A stretch of 64,000 nucleotides of DNA from the NCBI RefSeq assembly GCF_008630915.1, contig NZ_CP043909.1, forward strand, positions 620,001 through 684,000, in the 5' to 3' direction. Position 1 is the stretch's first letter; every line of letters begins with the position of its first letter. The translations under genes were made by a program, and so were the position numbers. The notes beneath the pieces are model-generated. The model did no database searches. It was not told where the DNA came from and worked only from the letters and a program-made list of their open reading frames with translations. This document shows, one piece after another, positions 49,401-57,579 of this stretch. The DNA is from Acinetobacter suaedae. Its GTDB lineage: Bacteria > Pseudomonadota > Gammaproteobacteria > Pseudomonadales > Moraxellaceae.

Positions 49401-49867
49401 TAAACACAGGCGGATACTTCAAAGTGAAAGCAGGACAACATGTATTTGAAAGTGGCACAACCGTCAATGCAGAGTTACCGAGCTTACCGAAAAGTGGTGT
49501 TTACAGTCGACGTTTTGATTTTAGTGGTTTGGTTTCACCTGAATTATTACAAGAGGGTTTTCTATACAAAGTAATTAATCGAGCCAAAAAAACTGAATAT
49601 GTTGGTGTTTTGGATGAAGACGCAAGGACTGAGCGAGTTTTTAGTGATAACCCGGATCAAATTGAAGTTGTTCTGTTAGGAAAAAATAAAGAAAGTGCCG
49701 ATAAGCTTTTGTTAGTGGAGGAAACTATAACTGATGATGGGTCTTTGGAAGAAGCATGTTGTGGTCGTGATGAGCACCACCATGACGATTGTGAACACTC
49801 TCAAGCAGAGACAATGGATGAGTCAGATTTAGAACATGATTTTAAGCATTTTGGATGTGGGGAATAA
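46463..49867 (+). CDS. vgrG: T6SS spike protein VgrG (second copy, extended)
   Basis: An 1134-residue VgrG. The first about 640 residues align with the copy at 9855: MLLNIFHVLEKLGLNAQKRA, VVGPEGESIYVDEWGRIK at about 445, and the OB fold WIDVLTPWAGEGYGARFLPR at about 490. About 666-860 are an extra, mostly helical insert absent from the first copy. The DUF2345 needle lies at about 863-990. A beta-rich extension follows (SGVYSRRFDFSGLVSPELL), and the last 40 residues are rich in Cys, His, Asp and Glu (EEACCGRDEHHHDDCEH). It should sit on the T6SS tip and carry the effector encoded downstream. Confidence 0.95.
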   Translation: MLLNIFHVLEKLGLNAQKRAIQVQFSHPMLNAQVFLQSIDGNHQLNQGVMAELICLSTNAAIPLKAFIGCQVAVDQITDTGHLTRTTGIITAAAQGQSDGALSLYRLTLQDATALWTKRRNSRVFMNQSVVEIIQTLFKEWQTRSPLFAASLTLDLSGLSKDYDIRPFTMQHNELDADFIQRLLASESINSLIDEAQHIVPHNTAPIQAQKLRLIDDNQQYQALERRNIRYHRSSAAEQYDSMTSLVAQRRLQPTTVHIQRWQADALDQEDGAGSVQSTHSHSEHYDNLSLGLEDAWHFTPAWIQDLKGDDGVTASGSQQIERLNEHRNQYYNAAAKHFIAHTTVRDAYVGYWFELREHPEIDLHTAQDRNFLITAKHFYHHNNLPKELNLQVRQLLQNSQWQVRDFNNNNERQANQLTLQRYHVPIVPEYDPIRHRPIAYPQRARVVGPEGESIYVDEWGRIKVRFLFTRSEDHQHDGGAGSNNNDSDSAWIDVLTPWAGEGYGARFLPRIGEIVVIDFFDGNIDRPFVMGRIHEAQRSPTRFDIKGQLPDTRRLSGIRSQEIGGQGFNQLRFDDTSGQISTQLQSSHAATQLNLGHLSHPKAQEHSAGRGEGFELRTDAWGAVRAGKGMLISTYAQEQAIADHLEAAQAQSLLNQGYESMKMLSLIAEKQQADALNVIQRLPKFIQSLELNSKTQALNKTVNLFKNELKDDPLHALKDCGGFIKDISGFGGDTKTIVDEFNQFFADSKDAINNLKDFIESVEAHGADIVKGQLASLKAKIKQNPFESLQEVGQVLANVEIKDFDLMSTCGTFKKGSQLNVSPLQALNSLQGFMEGYTQNLENSADAKQQEQGKIFRQALMLLASPNGIALTTPENIILQASQDIAESASGSINLSAQKNIIGHAQDKVSLFAATKGLKAFAAKGKVELQAQDDMIEAIARRVVKIISTEEKIEITSPVEIDLKAGGSQLKINKEGVFINTGGYFKVKAGQHVFESGTTVNAELPSLPKSGVYSRRFDFSGLVSPELLQEGFLYKVINRAKKTEYVGVLDEDARTERVFSDNPDQIEVVLLGKNKESADKLLLVEETITDDGSLEEACCGRDEHHHDDCEHSQAETMDESDLEHDFKHFGCGE

Positions 49868-49870
49868 GAA

Positions 49871-50407
49871 ATGAGAATAGCGCAAGTATTGATAGGTTCA
49901 CTGGTTTTATTCCAAAGTGTGAGCTTATATGCCGAGAGTGCTAAACAATGTTTGAAATATTGGAATGAGCCAGTAGTTCAATTTGAGTTGCTAAAAGATA
50001 CTCAATGTCCGCATGTATGGGAGGATAACTTTAATCCGCATGGTAAAAAAGTGGTGGAGAAGATAGGTTTTAATCTTAAAAATAATAATTGGATGTCTGC
50101 AGGGATATGTAGTCATATTAAATATAAGAAGAATAATTATTACATTTACTGGGCGGATATGAAGCACAATAAAACGGATCTTATTATGATTTTTAATGAT
50201 AATGCTGCATTTTCATATTCTAGAGAAATAGATAGAACTAAAATTAGTGATAGTGGATATACAGATAAAGATGTTCTCGATGTAAACTTGTCATGTGCGA
50301 AGGTGGGGAGTGATTCTGATCTGATATCTGTCTTAAATAGCTATATTTTAAAAGAAACGAATATTAAGAATATTTATAAGTATCAGATTGCTGATTGGTT
50401 TAAATAA
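49871..50407 (+). CDS. Small secreted protein in the second T6SS island
   Basis: A 178-residue protein with a Sec signal peptide ending LYAES. The mature part has four Cys (CLKYWNE, TQCPHVW, GICSHIK, LSCAKV), which suggests two disulfides and a periplasmic location. I recognise no family. It lies three bases after vgrG and its stop overlaps the effector start (TAATG), so all three are coupled. It might be a second immunity protein or protect against a side activity of the effector. It is AT-rich. Confidence 0.7.
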   Translation: MRIAQVLIGSLVLFQSVSLYAESAKQCLKYWNEPVVQFELLKDTQCPHVWEDNFNPHGKKVVEKIGFNLKNNNWMSAGICSHIKYKKNNYYIYWADMKHNKTDLIMIFNDNAAFSYSREIDRTKISDSGYTDKDVLDVNLSCAKVGSDSDLISVLNSYILKETNIKNIYKYQIADWFK

Positions 50408-52794
50408 TGAAAAAGACAATTAGATTTTCAGATAATGATGTTGTTGAGTTTGATTTTAATCGATCTGGTTTTATTCAGGCTGTAAGTTATAAAGAATCAT
50501 CTTCTGATTTAAGGCAGCCTTTGAGTGTAAGAAGAAATGTATTTTCTGCAGCAAAAAAAAATGATAAAGGATACGTTGGGTTATTCCAGTTCGGTGAAGC
50601 TGCGTTAATAGATTTGGGTTATTATAAGCATTGGGATAATAACACAGATAAAACAAAAGCAAATGACTGGACTGGAACATGGACAGGTAAAGCTGGGATT
50701 AATAGTTTATCTCAGTTTCTAAACTCCCCTGAGAAGCAACTTCAAGCTATTCATGAATGGATTGATCTTTTATGTAATCGATTACGGAATCGAAATTTCA
50801 ATGAGTTTTATGGAAAGACCATCAACGGTATAGAAATTACTGAGTCTGGAGCTATAGCTGGTGCCCACTTAGTTGGAGACGGTGGCTTAGGTTCATTTTT
50901 TGGTATAAACGGTTTTAAAGGTAAATACAAAGAATCTGATGGAAATGGTGTCCATATCAGTAAATATATCGAAATGTTTAACCATTTTGATTTGGAAAAT
51001 TGCTGCCAAAGAAAAATTTATATTGGTTTGACGGATGCTGAAAAAAATGCTTTAGCAAATAAAGAGGTTATTGTTGTTTCTCGCTATGATGGAAAATATG
51101 TATCTGGTGAAACAAGAGTTAAGTTAAAGAGTGATGAGCAGGGAAATCTCCCAGTGATTGTGCGTCATCCAAATACTGAAATAAAAATTTTAGCAGATGG
51201 AAAAGAGTCGAATAGTATTGTACAGAAAGCCAATGAAAAGCAGAGAGCAACTTTAAGCGACTTTCCAATTTCTAGTTACGCTGCAACTTTAGAAACAGAA
51301 AGTACACCTCAACCAAAACCACAAACGAACAAAACTCCTCAAGAATTGAGAAGTGAACAATCTCAAACAATGCCATCCACACCAGTTGAGCATTCTAGAA
51401 TATTAAGAGATATCCCATTTAATATTCAGATTGTGGAAGGAGATTCTGGACGTCCTATTCCTAATATGACCTTTTTTCTGACATATAAGGGGAATATAAA
51501 AAAACATACTGCGGATGGTACGGGGACTAGAAAAGGAGTAATTGCTGAAGAAGGGCAAGATATTGAACTATCAGTGGAAGGAGATGGTCATAAACAAGTG
51601 ATTCATCATTTCAAAGTGGATGCAGCACTCAGTAATCAAACCTTAAAAGTACGGTTACCTGTACATAGCTTTAGTATAAGAGTCACCCAAAACGGTCAAC
51701 ATGTAGCAAATACATTGTTTAGTATTTTTTATAGAGGACGGGAGATTCCGAAAAGAACAAATGCATCAGGAATTATTACTGTAAAAATGCTCACAGGCTT
51801 TGTTTTTGGCTTTGGAGTCAAAGGTAAAAGTTTGGTATTAAGTCGTGTTGAAAAATCTGCTGCAATCAAAGGTTTTATTGTGAATGCAAGTGCAGTAAAA
51901 GCATCAAAACTACATGAAACAGCGGACGAGCAACGGAAACGACAACAACAAGCAGAAACAGCGAGATTACAACAACAGCAAAAAGAAGCTGCTGCAAAGA
52001 AAGAAAAAGAAGCTGAGGAGGAAAGAAAAAAAGCTAAAACTGAAGCTGATAAAAATAATCAAGCACGACAAAATAATGGCTATACTCAGAATGGTGGTCG
52101 ACCAATCACCACAGTGAGTCGTCAAGCACCTGTAACCAGTGATACAACTCGCTATCATATTTATCATAATGGAAAAATTAAAAGAGAGAATAAAGCTGCT
52201 ACAGGATATGCAGAGTTTATTTATTATGATCAGCAAGGTAATGCTTATAATTTAGGGAAGTCGAGGTATGTTGTTGCGTTGAAAAGAGGAAAAAATAATA
52301 TAACTGTAGGTGGTAATGTTTATCTTATTGATCAAAGAAAACATACATATTATAGAAATGGTACTATTAATTATAAGTGGACTATAATAAGTAGTAGCCA
52401 TAGATACTATTTAAATGGTGTAACAATGGCTGCAGTGTTAGGGGCACTTATTGATTATGGTAGTGAAGAGTTTATTGGGAGTGGTTTTAGTACAGTTGAT
52501 GCTAAATCAGCTAGACCAAGTACTAGTCATATTAATGGAGAAGCTGGCGATTTTAGATATTTAGGTATTAATGGAGCTCATAAGAATGGGGCTGTATGGA
52601 CTAATTATCCTACTTTTGATATGGCCGCGAATACAAAATTTGTACAGGTACTAAGGAAGTTTGGGTTTGGTACTTTTTTAACAGGTACTAAAGAAGTTGG
52701 TGGTACAGCTAAAGTCCCTGGTACTAGTTATTGGGATGGACACCATCATCATTTACACATAGGAAGGCATAGTTATAATGTTGAAGATATTTAA
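50407..52794 (+). CDS. Candidate T6SS effector: lysozyme-like domain plus M15-type peptidase
   Basis: A 795-residue protein with no signal peptide. Residues about 20-200 resemble a lysozyme/transglycosylase domain: AVSYKESSSD, then GYVGLFQFGEAALIDLGYY and EKQLQAIHEWIDLL. The middle (about 335-500) has two Ig/CNA-B-like beta domains (GRPIPNMTFFLTYKG; TQNGQHVANTLFSIFYRG). About 505-560 form a charged coiled coil. The C-terminal about 150 residues carry STSHINGEAGD and WDGHHHHLHIGRH, the SxHxxGxAxD and HxH pattern of zinc M15 D,D-carboxypeptidases. It would cut both glycan strands and peptide stems. It follows vgrG and ends inside the next lipoprotein gene, the effector-immunity arrangement. Confidence 0.82.
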   Translation: MKKTIRFSDNDVVEFDFNRSGFIQAVSYKESSSDLRQPLSVRRNVFSAAKKNDKGYVGLFQFGEAALIDLGYYKHWDNNTDKTKANDWTGTWTGKAGINSLSQFLNSPEKQLQAIHEWIDLLCNRLRNRNFNEFYGKTINGIEITESGAIAGAHLVGDGGLGSFFGINGFKGKYKESDGNGVHISKYIEMFNHFDLENCCQRKIYIGLTDAEKNALANKEVIVVSRYDGKYVSGETRVKLKSDEQGNLPVIVRHPNTEIKILADGKESNSIVQKANEKQRATLSDFPISSYAATLETESTPQPKPQTNKTPQELRSEQSQTMPSTPVEHSRILRDIPFNIQIVEGDSGRPIPNMTFFLTYKGNIKKHTADGTGTRKGVIAEEGQDIELSVEGDGHKQVIHHFKVDAALSNQTLKVRLPVHSFSIRVTQNGQHVANTLFSIFYRGREIPKRTNASGIITVKMLTGFVFGFGVKGKSLVLSRVEKSAAIKGFIVNASAVKASKLHETADEQRKRQQQAETARLQQQQKEAAAKKEKEAEEERKKAKTEADKNNQARQNNGYTQNGGRPITTVSRQAPVTSDTTRYHIYHNGKIKRENKAATGYAEFIYYDQQGNAYNLGKSRYVVALKRGKNNITVGGNVYLIDQRKHTYYRNGTINYKWTIISSSHRYYLNGVTMAAVLGALIDYGSEEFIGSGFSTVDAKSARPSTSHINGEAGDFRYLGINGAHKNGAVWTNYPTFDMAANTKFVQVLRKFGFGTFLTGTKEVGGTAKVPGTSYWDGHHHHLHIGRHSYNVEDI

Positions 52795-53293
52795 ATGGGG
52801 CTGGTTGATTTTAGTGGGAGTATTACTTATTTCCTGTAGTGATGATATAAAAAAGGAAGCTGATATAAAGGTAAAAAATATTCAATTTGAACTAGATGGT
52901 GTGAATGGTATAAAAGTAAATAGTTCTTTTGATAGTGCTAAATTAGAGAAATATACAGAAGAGATTGATGGCTGTTTTTTAGCTAAAGAAGTAAATTCTG
53001 ATAATGGAATAAGTTATGAAGTTAGTGATGGTTTTATTAAAACTATAAGAACTTCGGAGCAAGGTATTTTATCTCCTTATGGTGTTGCTGTAGGGGATCA
53101 TGTGGATCAAATTTATAAAAAGCATCCTTCAAATCTGAAACCTAAAGTTGAAGATAATGAAAATGGTTTAGCCGGTGAAAATATTTTTATCTATTTTTGG
53201 AATGAACCAAATCAACAGTCAGGTTTAAAATACAGTGTTGATTCAGATATTGTTACATCAATATCTATGGGAAGTTTAATGGATTGTATATAG
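52778..53293 (+). CDS. Lipoprotein, probable immunity to the peptidoglycan effector
   Basis: A 171-residue protein with the lipoprotein signal LILVGVLLISC (lipidated Cys20). The mature domain includes YTEEIDGCFLAKEVN, SYEVSDGFIKTIRTSEQGILSPYGVAVGD and VTSISMGSLMDCI, with two Cys that could pair. The gene overlaps the effector by 17 bp. Peptidoglycan-cutting T6SS effectors act in the periplasm, and their immunity proteins are periplasmic or lipidated, so the location fits. No family is recognised. Confidence 0.72.
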   Translation: MLKIFKWGWLILVGVLLISCSDDIKKEADIKVKNIQFELDGVNGIKVNSSFDSAKLEKYTEEIDGCFLAKEVNSDNGISYEVSDGFIKTIRTSEQGILSPYGVAVGDHVDQIYKKHPSNLKPKVEDNENGLAGENIFIYFWNEPNQQSGLKYSVDSDIVTSISMGSLMDCI

Positions 53294-53381
53294 GTTTCCT
53301 AAGAACTTATCTAGTGACTTTGTATGAGGTTGTTAGATAAGCGTCCTTTCAATACCTATTGATGTTTTTGTTTAGATAGAG

Positions 53382-53417
53382 AGGAGAACGATACAATTTT
53401 AAAGTTCTCTTTTTTAT
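53382..53417 (+). terminator. Probable terminator of the second T6SS island
   Basis: AGGAGAAC, a 14-base loop, GTTCTCT and then TTTTT. The stem is 6-7 bp. The flanks (53294-53551) hold nothing else I can name apart from the cysI promoter region. Confidence 0.6.
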
Positions 53418-53551
53418 TGATGTCATCTGTTACTGAGCCCCATCAAGCTTATCAATAAAACCGTTATTAAATATGCAAAAAAAGCATTTTATTGATGATA
53501 AAAAGCTCGCTATGCTAACTGCCTTTATCATGAATTTACTAGCCGTACGCC

Positions 53552-55195
53552 ATGTATTTATATACTGATTTCGATCAACAACTGATTAATCAACGTGTTG
53601 CTCAGTTCCGTGATCAAACAGAACGCTATTTAGCGGGAAAATTGACTGAAGACGAGTACCGTCCTTTACGTTTGCAAAATGGTTTATATGTGCAACGTTA
53701 CGCACCTATGTTGCGTATTGCCGTGCCGTATGGCTTGATGAATACAAAACAACTTCGAAAAATTGCTGAGATTGCGACTGAGTACGATCGTGGATATGCA
53801 CACGTATCGACTCGTCAAAATATCCAGTTGAATTGGCCTGCGTTGGAAGATGTGCCAGATATTCTTGAGGAATTGGCAACGGTGCAAATGCACGCGGTTC
53901 AAACATCTGGTAACTGTATTCGTAATACGACAACAGATCAGTTTGCTGGCGTTGTTGCGGGTGAGATTGCTGATCCACGTCCAACATGCGAATTGATTCG
54001 TCAATGGAGTACATTCCATCCAGAATTTGCATTCTTACCACGTAAATTCAAAATTGCAGTTTCTGCACTCGCTGAAACAGACCGTGCTGCTACAGCATTC
54101 CATGATATTGGCGTGTATATCGTGCGTAACGAGGCGGGTGAAATAGGCTATAAAATCATGGCTGGTGGGGGCTTGGGCCGTACCCCAATCATTGGTAGTG
54201 TCATTCGTGAGTTTTTACCGCGTGAAGATTTAATCGCTTATCTTGAAGCGACATTGCGTGTTTATAATTTGCATGGTCGTCGTGATAACAAATATAAAGC
54301 ACGTATTAAAATTCTCGTAAAAGCATTAACACCTGAAGTATTCGCACAGAAGGTTGAAGCTGAATTTGAACACACACGTGAGGCTTTGAAGATTCAGCCT
54401 GAAATCTTGAAAAAGTTAGATGAAGAATTTACCCCATTTGATTATCAAGATTTAGAAGATCAAGATTTTACGGCATTATTTGCTGAATATCCTAAATTTA
54501 AGCAATGGTTCAATGTCAATACCAATGCGCATAAAGTCAAAGGTTATCGTATCGTGACGATTTCCTTGAAGCGTGCGGGTATTGCACCGGGCGATATGAC
54601 GTCAGAGGAAATGAACTTAATTGCAGACTTAGCTGATAAATATACTTTTGGCGAATTCCGCACCACACACGAACAGAATATTTCGTTAGTGGATGTGCCT
54701 CAAAAAGATTTATTTGAGTTGTGGCAAACACTTGAGCAAAACGATATGGCTCGCGCACATATTGGTTTTATCACGGATATTATTTGCTGTCCTGGCGGAG
54801 ATTTCTGCTCATTGGCAAATGCCAAATCTATTCCAATTTCAGAAGCGATCACACGTCGTTTTGAGGACTTGGATACCATCTATAACTTAGGTGAGCTAGA
54901 TTTAAATATCTCGGGTTGCATGAATGCATGTGGTCATCACCATGTAGGAAATATTGGTATTCTCGGTGTAGATAAAAAAGGTGCTGAGTTCTATCAAATC
55001 ACATTGGGCGGTAATGCAGATCATGACGCCTCAATCGGTGACATCTTAGGACCATCTTTTGCGGCGGATGTGGTACCTGATGTTATTGAAGAAATTTTGA
55101 ATACTTACCTAGATTTACGTACAGAAGGTGAGCGTTTCATTGACACATATCGCCGTGTTGGTATTCAACCATTTAAGGAGCGTGCTTATGCTTAA
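53552..55195 (+). CDS. cysI: Sulfite (nitrite/sulfite) reductase hemoprotein
   Basis: A 547-residue siroheme enzyme with two ferredoxin-like halves. It shows AHVSTRQNIQLNWPALED, then the cluster ligands in CCPGGDFCSLANAK and SGCMNACGHHHVGN, which hold the 4Fe-4S/siroheme site. It reduces sulfite to sulfide in cysteine synthesis. It overlaps the DUF934 gene by 8 bp; this pair is usual in Acinetobacter and Pseudomonas and supports sulfite rather than nitrite as substrate. Confidence 0.93.
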   Translation: MYLYTDFDQQLINQRVAQFRDQTERYLAGKLTEDEYRPLRLQNGLYVQRYAPMLRIAVPYGLMNTKQLRKIAEIATEYDRGYAHVSTRQNIQLNWPALEDVPDILEELATVQMHAVQTSGNCIRNTTTDQFAGVVAGEIADPRPTCELIRQWSTFHPEFAFLPRKFKIAVSALAETDRAATAFHDIGVYIVRNEAGEIGYKIMAGGGLGRTPIIGSVIREFLPREDLIAYLEATLRVYNLHGRRDNKYKARIKILVKALTPEVFAQKVEAEFEHTREALKIQPEILKKLDEEFTPFDYQDLEDQDFTALFAEYPKFKQWFNVNTNAHKVKGYRIVTISLKRAGIAPGDMTSEEMNLIADLADKYTFGEFRTTHEQNISLVDVPQKDLFELWQTLEQNDMARAHIGFITDIICCPGGDFCSLANAKSIPISEAITRRFEDLDTIYNLGELDLNISGCMNACGHHHVGNIGILGVDKKGAEFYQITLGGNADHDASIGDILGPSFAADVVPDVIEEILNTYLDLRTEGERFIDTYRRVGIQPFKERAYA

Positions 55196-55673
55196 TACTT
55201 CGCTACAAGTGCTTTTTAAAGACGGTACAATTGCTGATAATACCTATCAAGTCATTGCTGAAGATGGCGTGATTCCACAAGGCGATGTCGTTGTTACTAC
55301 AGCACAATTAGACCAATTAGCAAATATACAAGGTAAAAAAGCGCTGTATATCACTGTGAATGATTCGCCTGAAGCACATCAATTTCCATTAAATGAACTT
55401 GATGCGATCTTTATTGAGTTTGCCGGTTTCAATGATGGCCGTGGTTATTCATTTGCGGCTTTATTGCGCCGTCAGGGTTACCAAGGTGAGTTGCGTGCGG
55501 TCGGTGATATCTTCAAAGACGTTTTAAATTATTTAAAACGTTCTGGCTTTGATACTTTTGTGGTTAAAGAAGGTAAAGATATCCATGAAGCTGCGGCTGG
55601 GCTTCAAGATTTTACCAATCCTTATCAGGCTTCTACAGCTGTACCACAAGCAAGTTATCAGACAGGGGCCTAA
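55188..55673 (+). CDS. DUF934 protein linked to sulfite reduction
   Basis: A 161-residue protein with FAGFNDGRGYSFAALLRRQGYQGELRAVGDIFKDVLNYLKRSGFDTF, the DUF934 (COG3749) core. These proteins sit next to CysI and are thought to help electron transfer or assembly. I chose the ATG at 55188, inside the cysI end, since AGGAG at 55176-55180 precedes it; the longer open frame lacks such a site. Confidence 0.9.
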   Translation: MLNTSLQVLFKDGTIADNTYQVIAEDGVIPQGDVVVTTAQLDQLANIQGKKALYITVNDSPEAHQFPLNELDAIFIEFAGFNDGRGYSFAALLRRQGYQGELRAVGDIFKDVLNYLKRSGFDTFVVKEGKDIHEAAAGLQDFTNPYQASTAVPQASYQTGA

Positions 55674-55683
55674 GTCCTGTCTG

Positions 55684-55718
55684 AAAAAAAGCTGAACATT
55701 TCAATGTTCAGCTTTTTT
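55684..55718. terminator. Bidirectional terminator between DUF934 and VOC genes
   Basis: GCTGAACATT and AATGTTCAGC form a 10-bp perfect stem with a two-base loop, flanked by A7 and T6. Confidence 0.93.
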
Positions 55719-56166
55719 ATGCTTCAGTGGTAAGTTGACAGTTGATCATCCATTTAATACCAAACTGATCAGTAAATGCTCCGTATAGAGCACCCCAAAA
55801 TGTTTGTTCTAATGGCATCTCTATTTGCCCATTTTGTGAAAGTGCGGCAAATAAACGTTTGGCTTCATCTATTTCATCTGCATCTAAATTAATTGAAATA
55901 TAATGGTTGTTGCCTTGGATAAACACACTATTTGGAGTGCAAAATTGATCATTCACATCCGATGCCATGAGCACTGTAAATTCATTAATTGGTAATGAAA
56001 CGTGAAGTACATAATTTTTCTCTGCTTCTGTAAGTGTTACGCCTTCTTCTGGAGGTAAGTCTCCATAACGACTTAACATTGAAAACTCGCCACCAAACAC
56101 GGATTTATAAAAGTTGAATGCTTGTTCAGCTTGTCCTTGAAAATTTAAATAATGATTTAGTTGCAT
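55717..56166 (-). CDS. PhnB-like VOC-fold protein
   Basis: A 149-residue protein starting MQLNHYLNFQGQAEQAFNFYKSVFGGEF, typical of the PhnB/YjdN branch of the glyoxalase-VOC superfamily. It ends with FWGALYGAFTDQFGIKWMIN. Members bind a metal or small ligand with unclear reactions; some resemble 3-demethylubiquinone methyltransferase domains. It stands alone. Confidence 0.9.
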   Translation of the reverse strand: MQLNHYLNFQGQAEQAFNFYKSVFGGEFSMLSRYGDLPPEEGVTLTEAEKNYVLHVSLPINEFTVLMASDVNDQFCTPNSVFIQGNNHYISINLDADEIDEAKRLFAALSQNGQIEMPLEQTFWGALYGAFTDQFGIKWMINCQLTTEA

Positions 56167-56248
56167 GGGAAGGTCCTTGTTCTTTTTTTACACAATATAA
56201 ATTATCGGTATTTTAACGAATGGTGCATTATTTTTTGTAATTCTAAAA

Positions 56249-56274
56249 AAGAATCCTGCAAATGCAGGATTCTT
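56249..56274 (-). terminator. Terminator after the thiolase gene
   Basis: AAGAATCCTGCA and TGCAGGATTCTT form a 12-bp stem with a short loop. On the minus strand a T-run follows. Confidence 0.9.
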
Positions 56275-56291
56275 AAGTGTAGATTTGAAGT

Positions 56292-57467
56292 TTAAATCAA
56301 TTCAACAGCAACTGCGGTTGCTTCACCACCACCAATACACAGCGCTGCAACGCCTTTTTTACCACCTGTACGTTTAAGTGCATGGATTAATGTAAGAATG
56401 ATACGTGAACCTGTAGAGCCTACTGGGTGACCGAGGGCACATGCACCACCATTAATATTTACTTTTTCAGCATCAAGTTTGAAGTCATCAATTGGACACA
56501 TGGTTACCATTGCAAAAGCTTCGTTGATTTCCCATAAATCTACGTCTTGTGCATCCCACCCCGCTTTTTTCAACACTTTTTCAATTGCGCCAACTGGTGC
56601 AATAGTAAATTCTGATGGGTGTTGAGAGTTAGATGCTGTTGCAACGATTTTTGCCAAAGGCTGTAAGCCTCGTTGAGCTGCGACATCACTTGAAGTGAGT
56701 ACAAGTGCAGAAGCACCATCAGAAATTGAACTTGCATTGGCAGCGGTAATTGTCCCATCTTTCGCAAATGCTGGTCTTAGGCTTGGAATTTTATCAATTT
56801 TAGCATTCAAAGGTTGTTCATCTTGGTCGACAACCACATCTCCTTTGCGAGTTGAAACAGTTACAGGAACAATTTCATCTTTAAAGTAACCTTCAGTAAT
56901 CGCTTTTTGGGCACGTTGTAATGAGCGAATCGCAAAATCATCCATTTGTTGGCGGGTATAACCACGCGTATTTGCCATATCTTGTGCAAATGAACCCATT
57001 AAACGACCAGTTTCAGCATCTTCTAAACCGTCGAAGAACATATGATCTTTGATTTCGCCATGTCCCATGCGATAGCCAGCACGTGCTTTTGGTAATATAT
57101 AAGGTGCATTGGTCATTGATTCCATGCCACCAGCAACTACGATCTCTGCACTACCTGCCTTGATCATATCAGTCGCTTGCATGACGGCTTTCATACCTGA
57201 ACCGCATAGTTTATTGATGGTGACCGCGCCTGTTGAGTCTGGTAAACCTGCTTTACGCATTGCTTGGCGTGCTGGACCTTGTTTTAAGCCAGCAGGTAAT
57301 ACGCAACCCATGATAACTTCTTCTACATCTGTTGGTTGTAAACCAGAGCGAGCAATTGCTTCTTTAATTGTGATTGCACCTAATTCTGGTGCAGTAGCGC
57401 TAGATAATGCGCCTTGGAAGCCGCCCATTGCTGTACGAGCGCCGTTGACAATTACGATGTCAGTCAT
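56292..57467 (-). CDS. Acetyl-CoA C-acetyltransferase
   Basis: A 391-residue thiolase with NKLCGSGMKAVMQATDMI (nucleophile Cys), GGMESMTNAPYIL, GGACALGHPVGSTGSRI and a final CIGGGEATAVAVEL. The pattern and length fit the biosynthetic type (AtoB/PhaA), which condenses or cleaves acetoacetyl-CoA. It is distinct from the beta-oxidation thiolase at 38095. It has no operon partner, so the pathway (ketone bodies, PHB or butyrate) is not shown. Confidence 0.93.
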   Translation of the reverse strand: MTDIVIVNGARTAMGGFQGALSSATAPELGAITIKEAIARSGLQPTDVEEVIMGCVLPAGLKQGPARQAMRKAGLPDSTGAVTINKLCGSGMKAVMQATDMIKAGSAEIVVAGGMESMTNAPYILPKARAGYRMGHGEIKDHMFFDGLEDAETGRLMGSFAQDMANTRGYTRQQMDDFAIRSLQRAQKAITEGYFKDEIVPVTVSTRKGDVVVDQDEQPLNAKIDKIPSLRPAFAKDGTITAANASSISDGASALVLTSSDVAAQRGLQPLAKIVATASNSQHPSEFTIAPVGAIEKVLKKAGWDAQDVDLWEINEAFAMVTMCPIDDFKLDAEKVNINGGACALGHPVGSTGSRIILTLIHALKRTGGKKGVAALCIGGGEATAVAVELI

Positions 57468-57579
57468 TATGTGTCTCCAGACTTTATAATTTGCAGGAAA
57501 TGTTCAAAACCTATGCAGTATAGTAAAAAAAAGCAGTGAAGAAAGTGTTTTACATCGCTTAAGCTAGACTGAACAGTTC

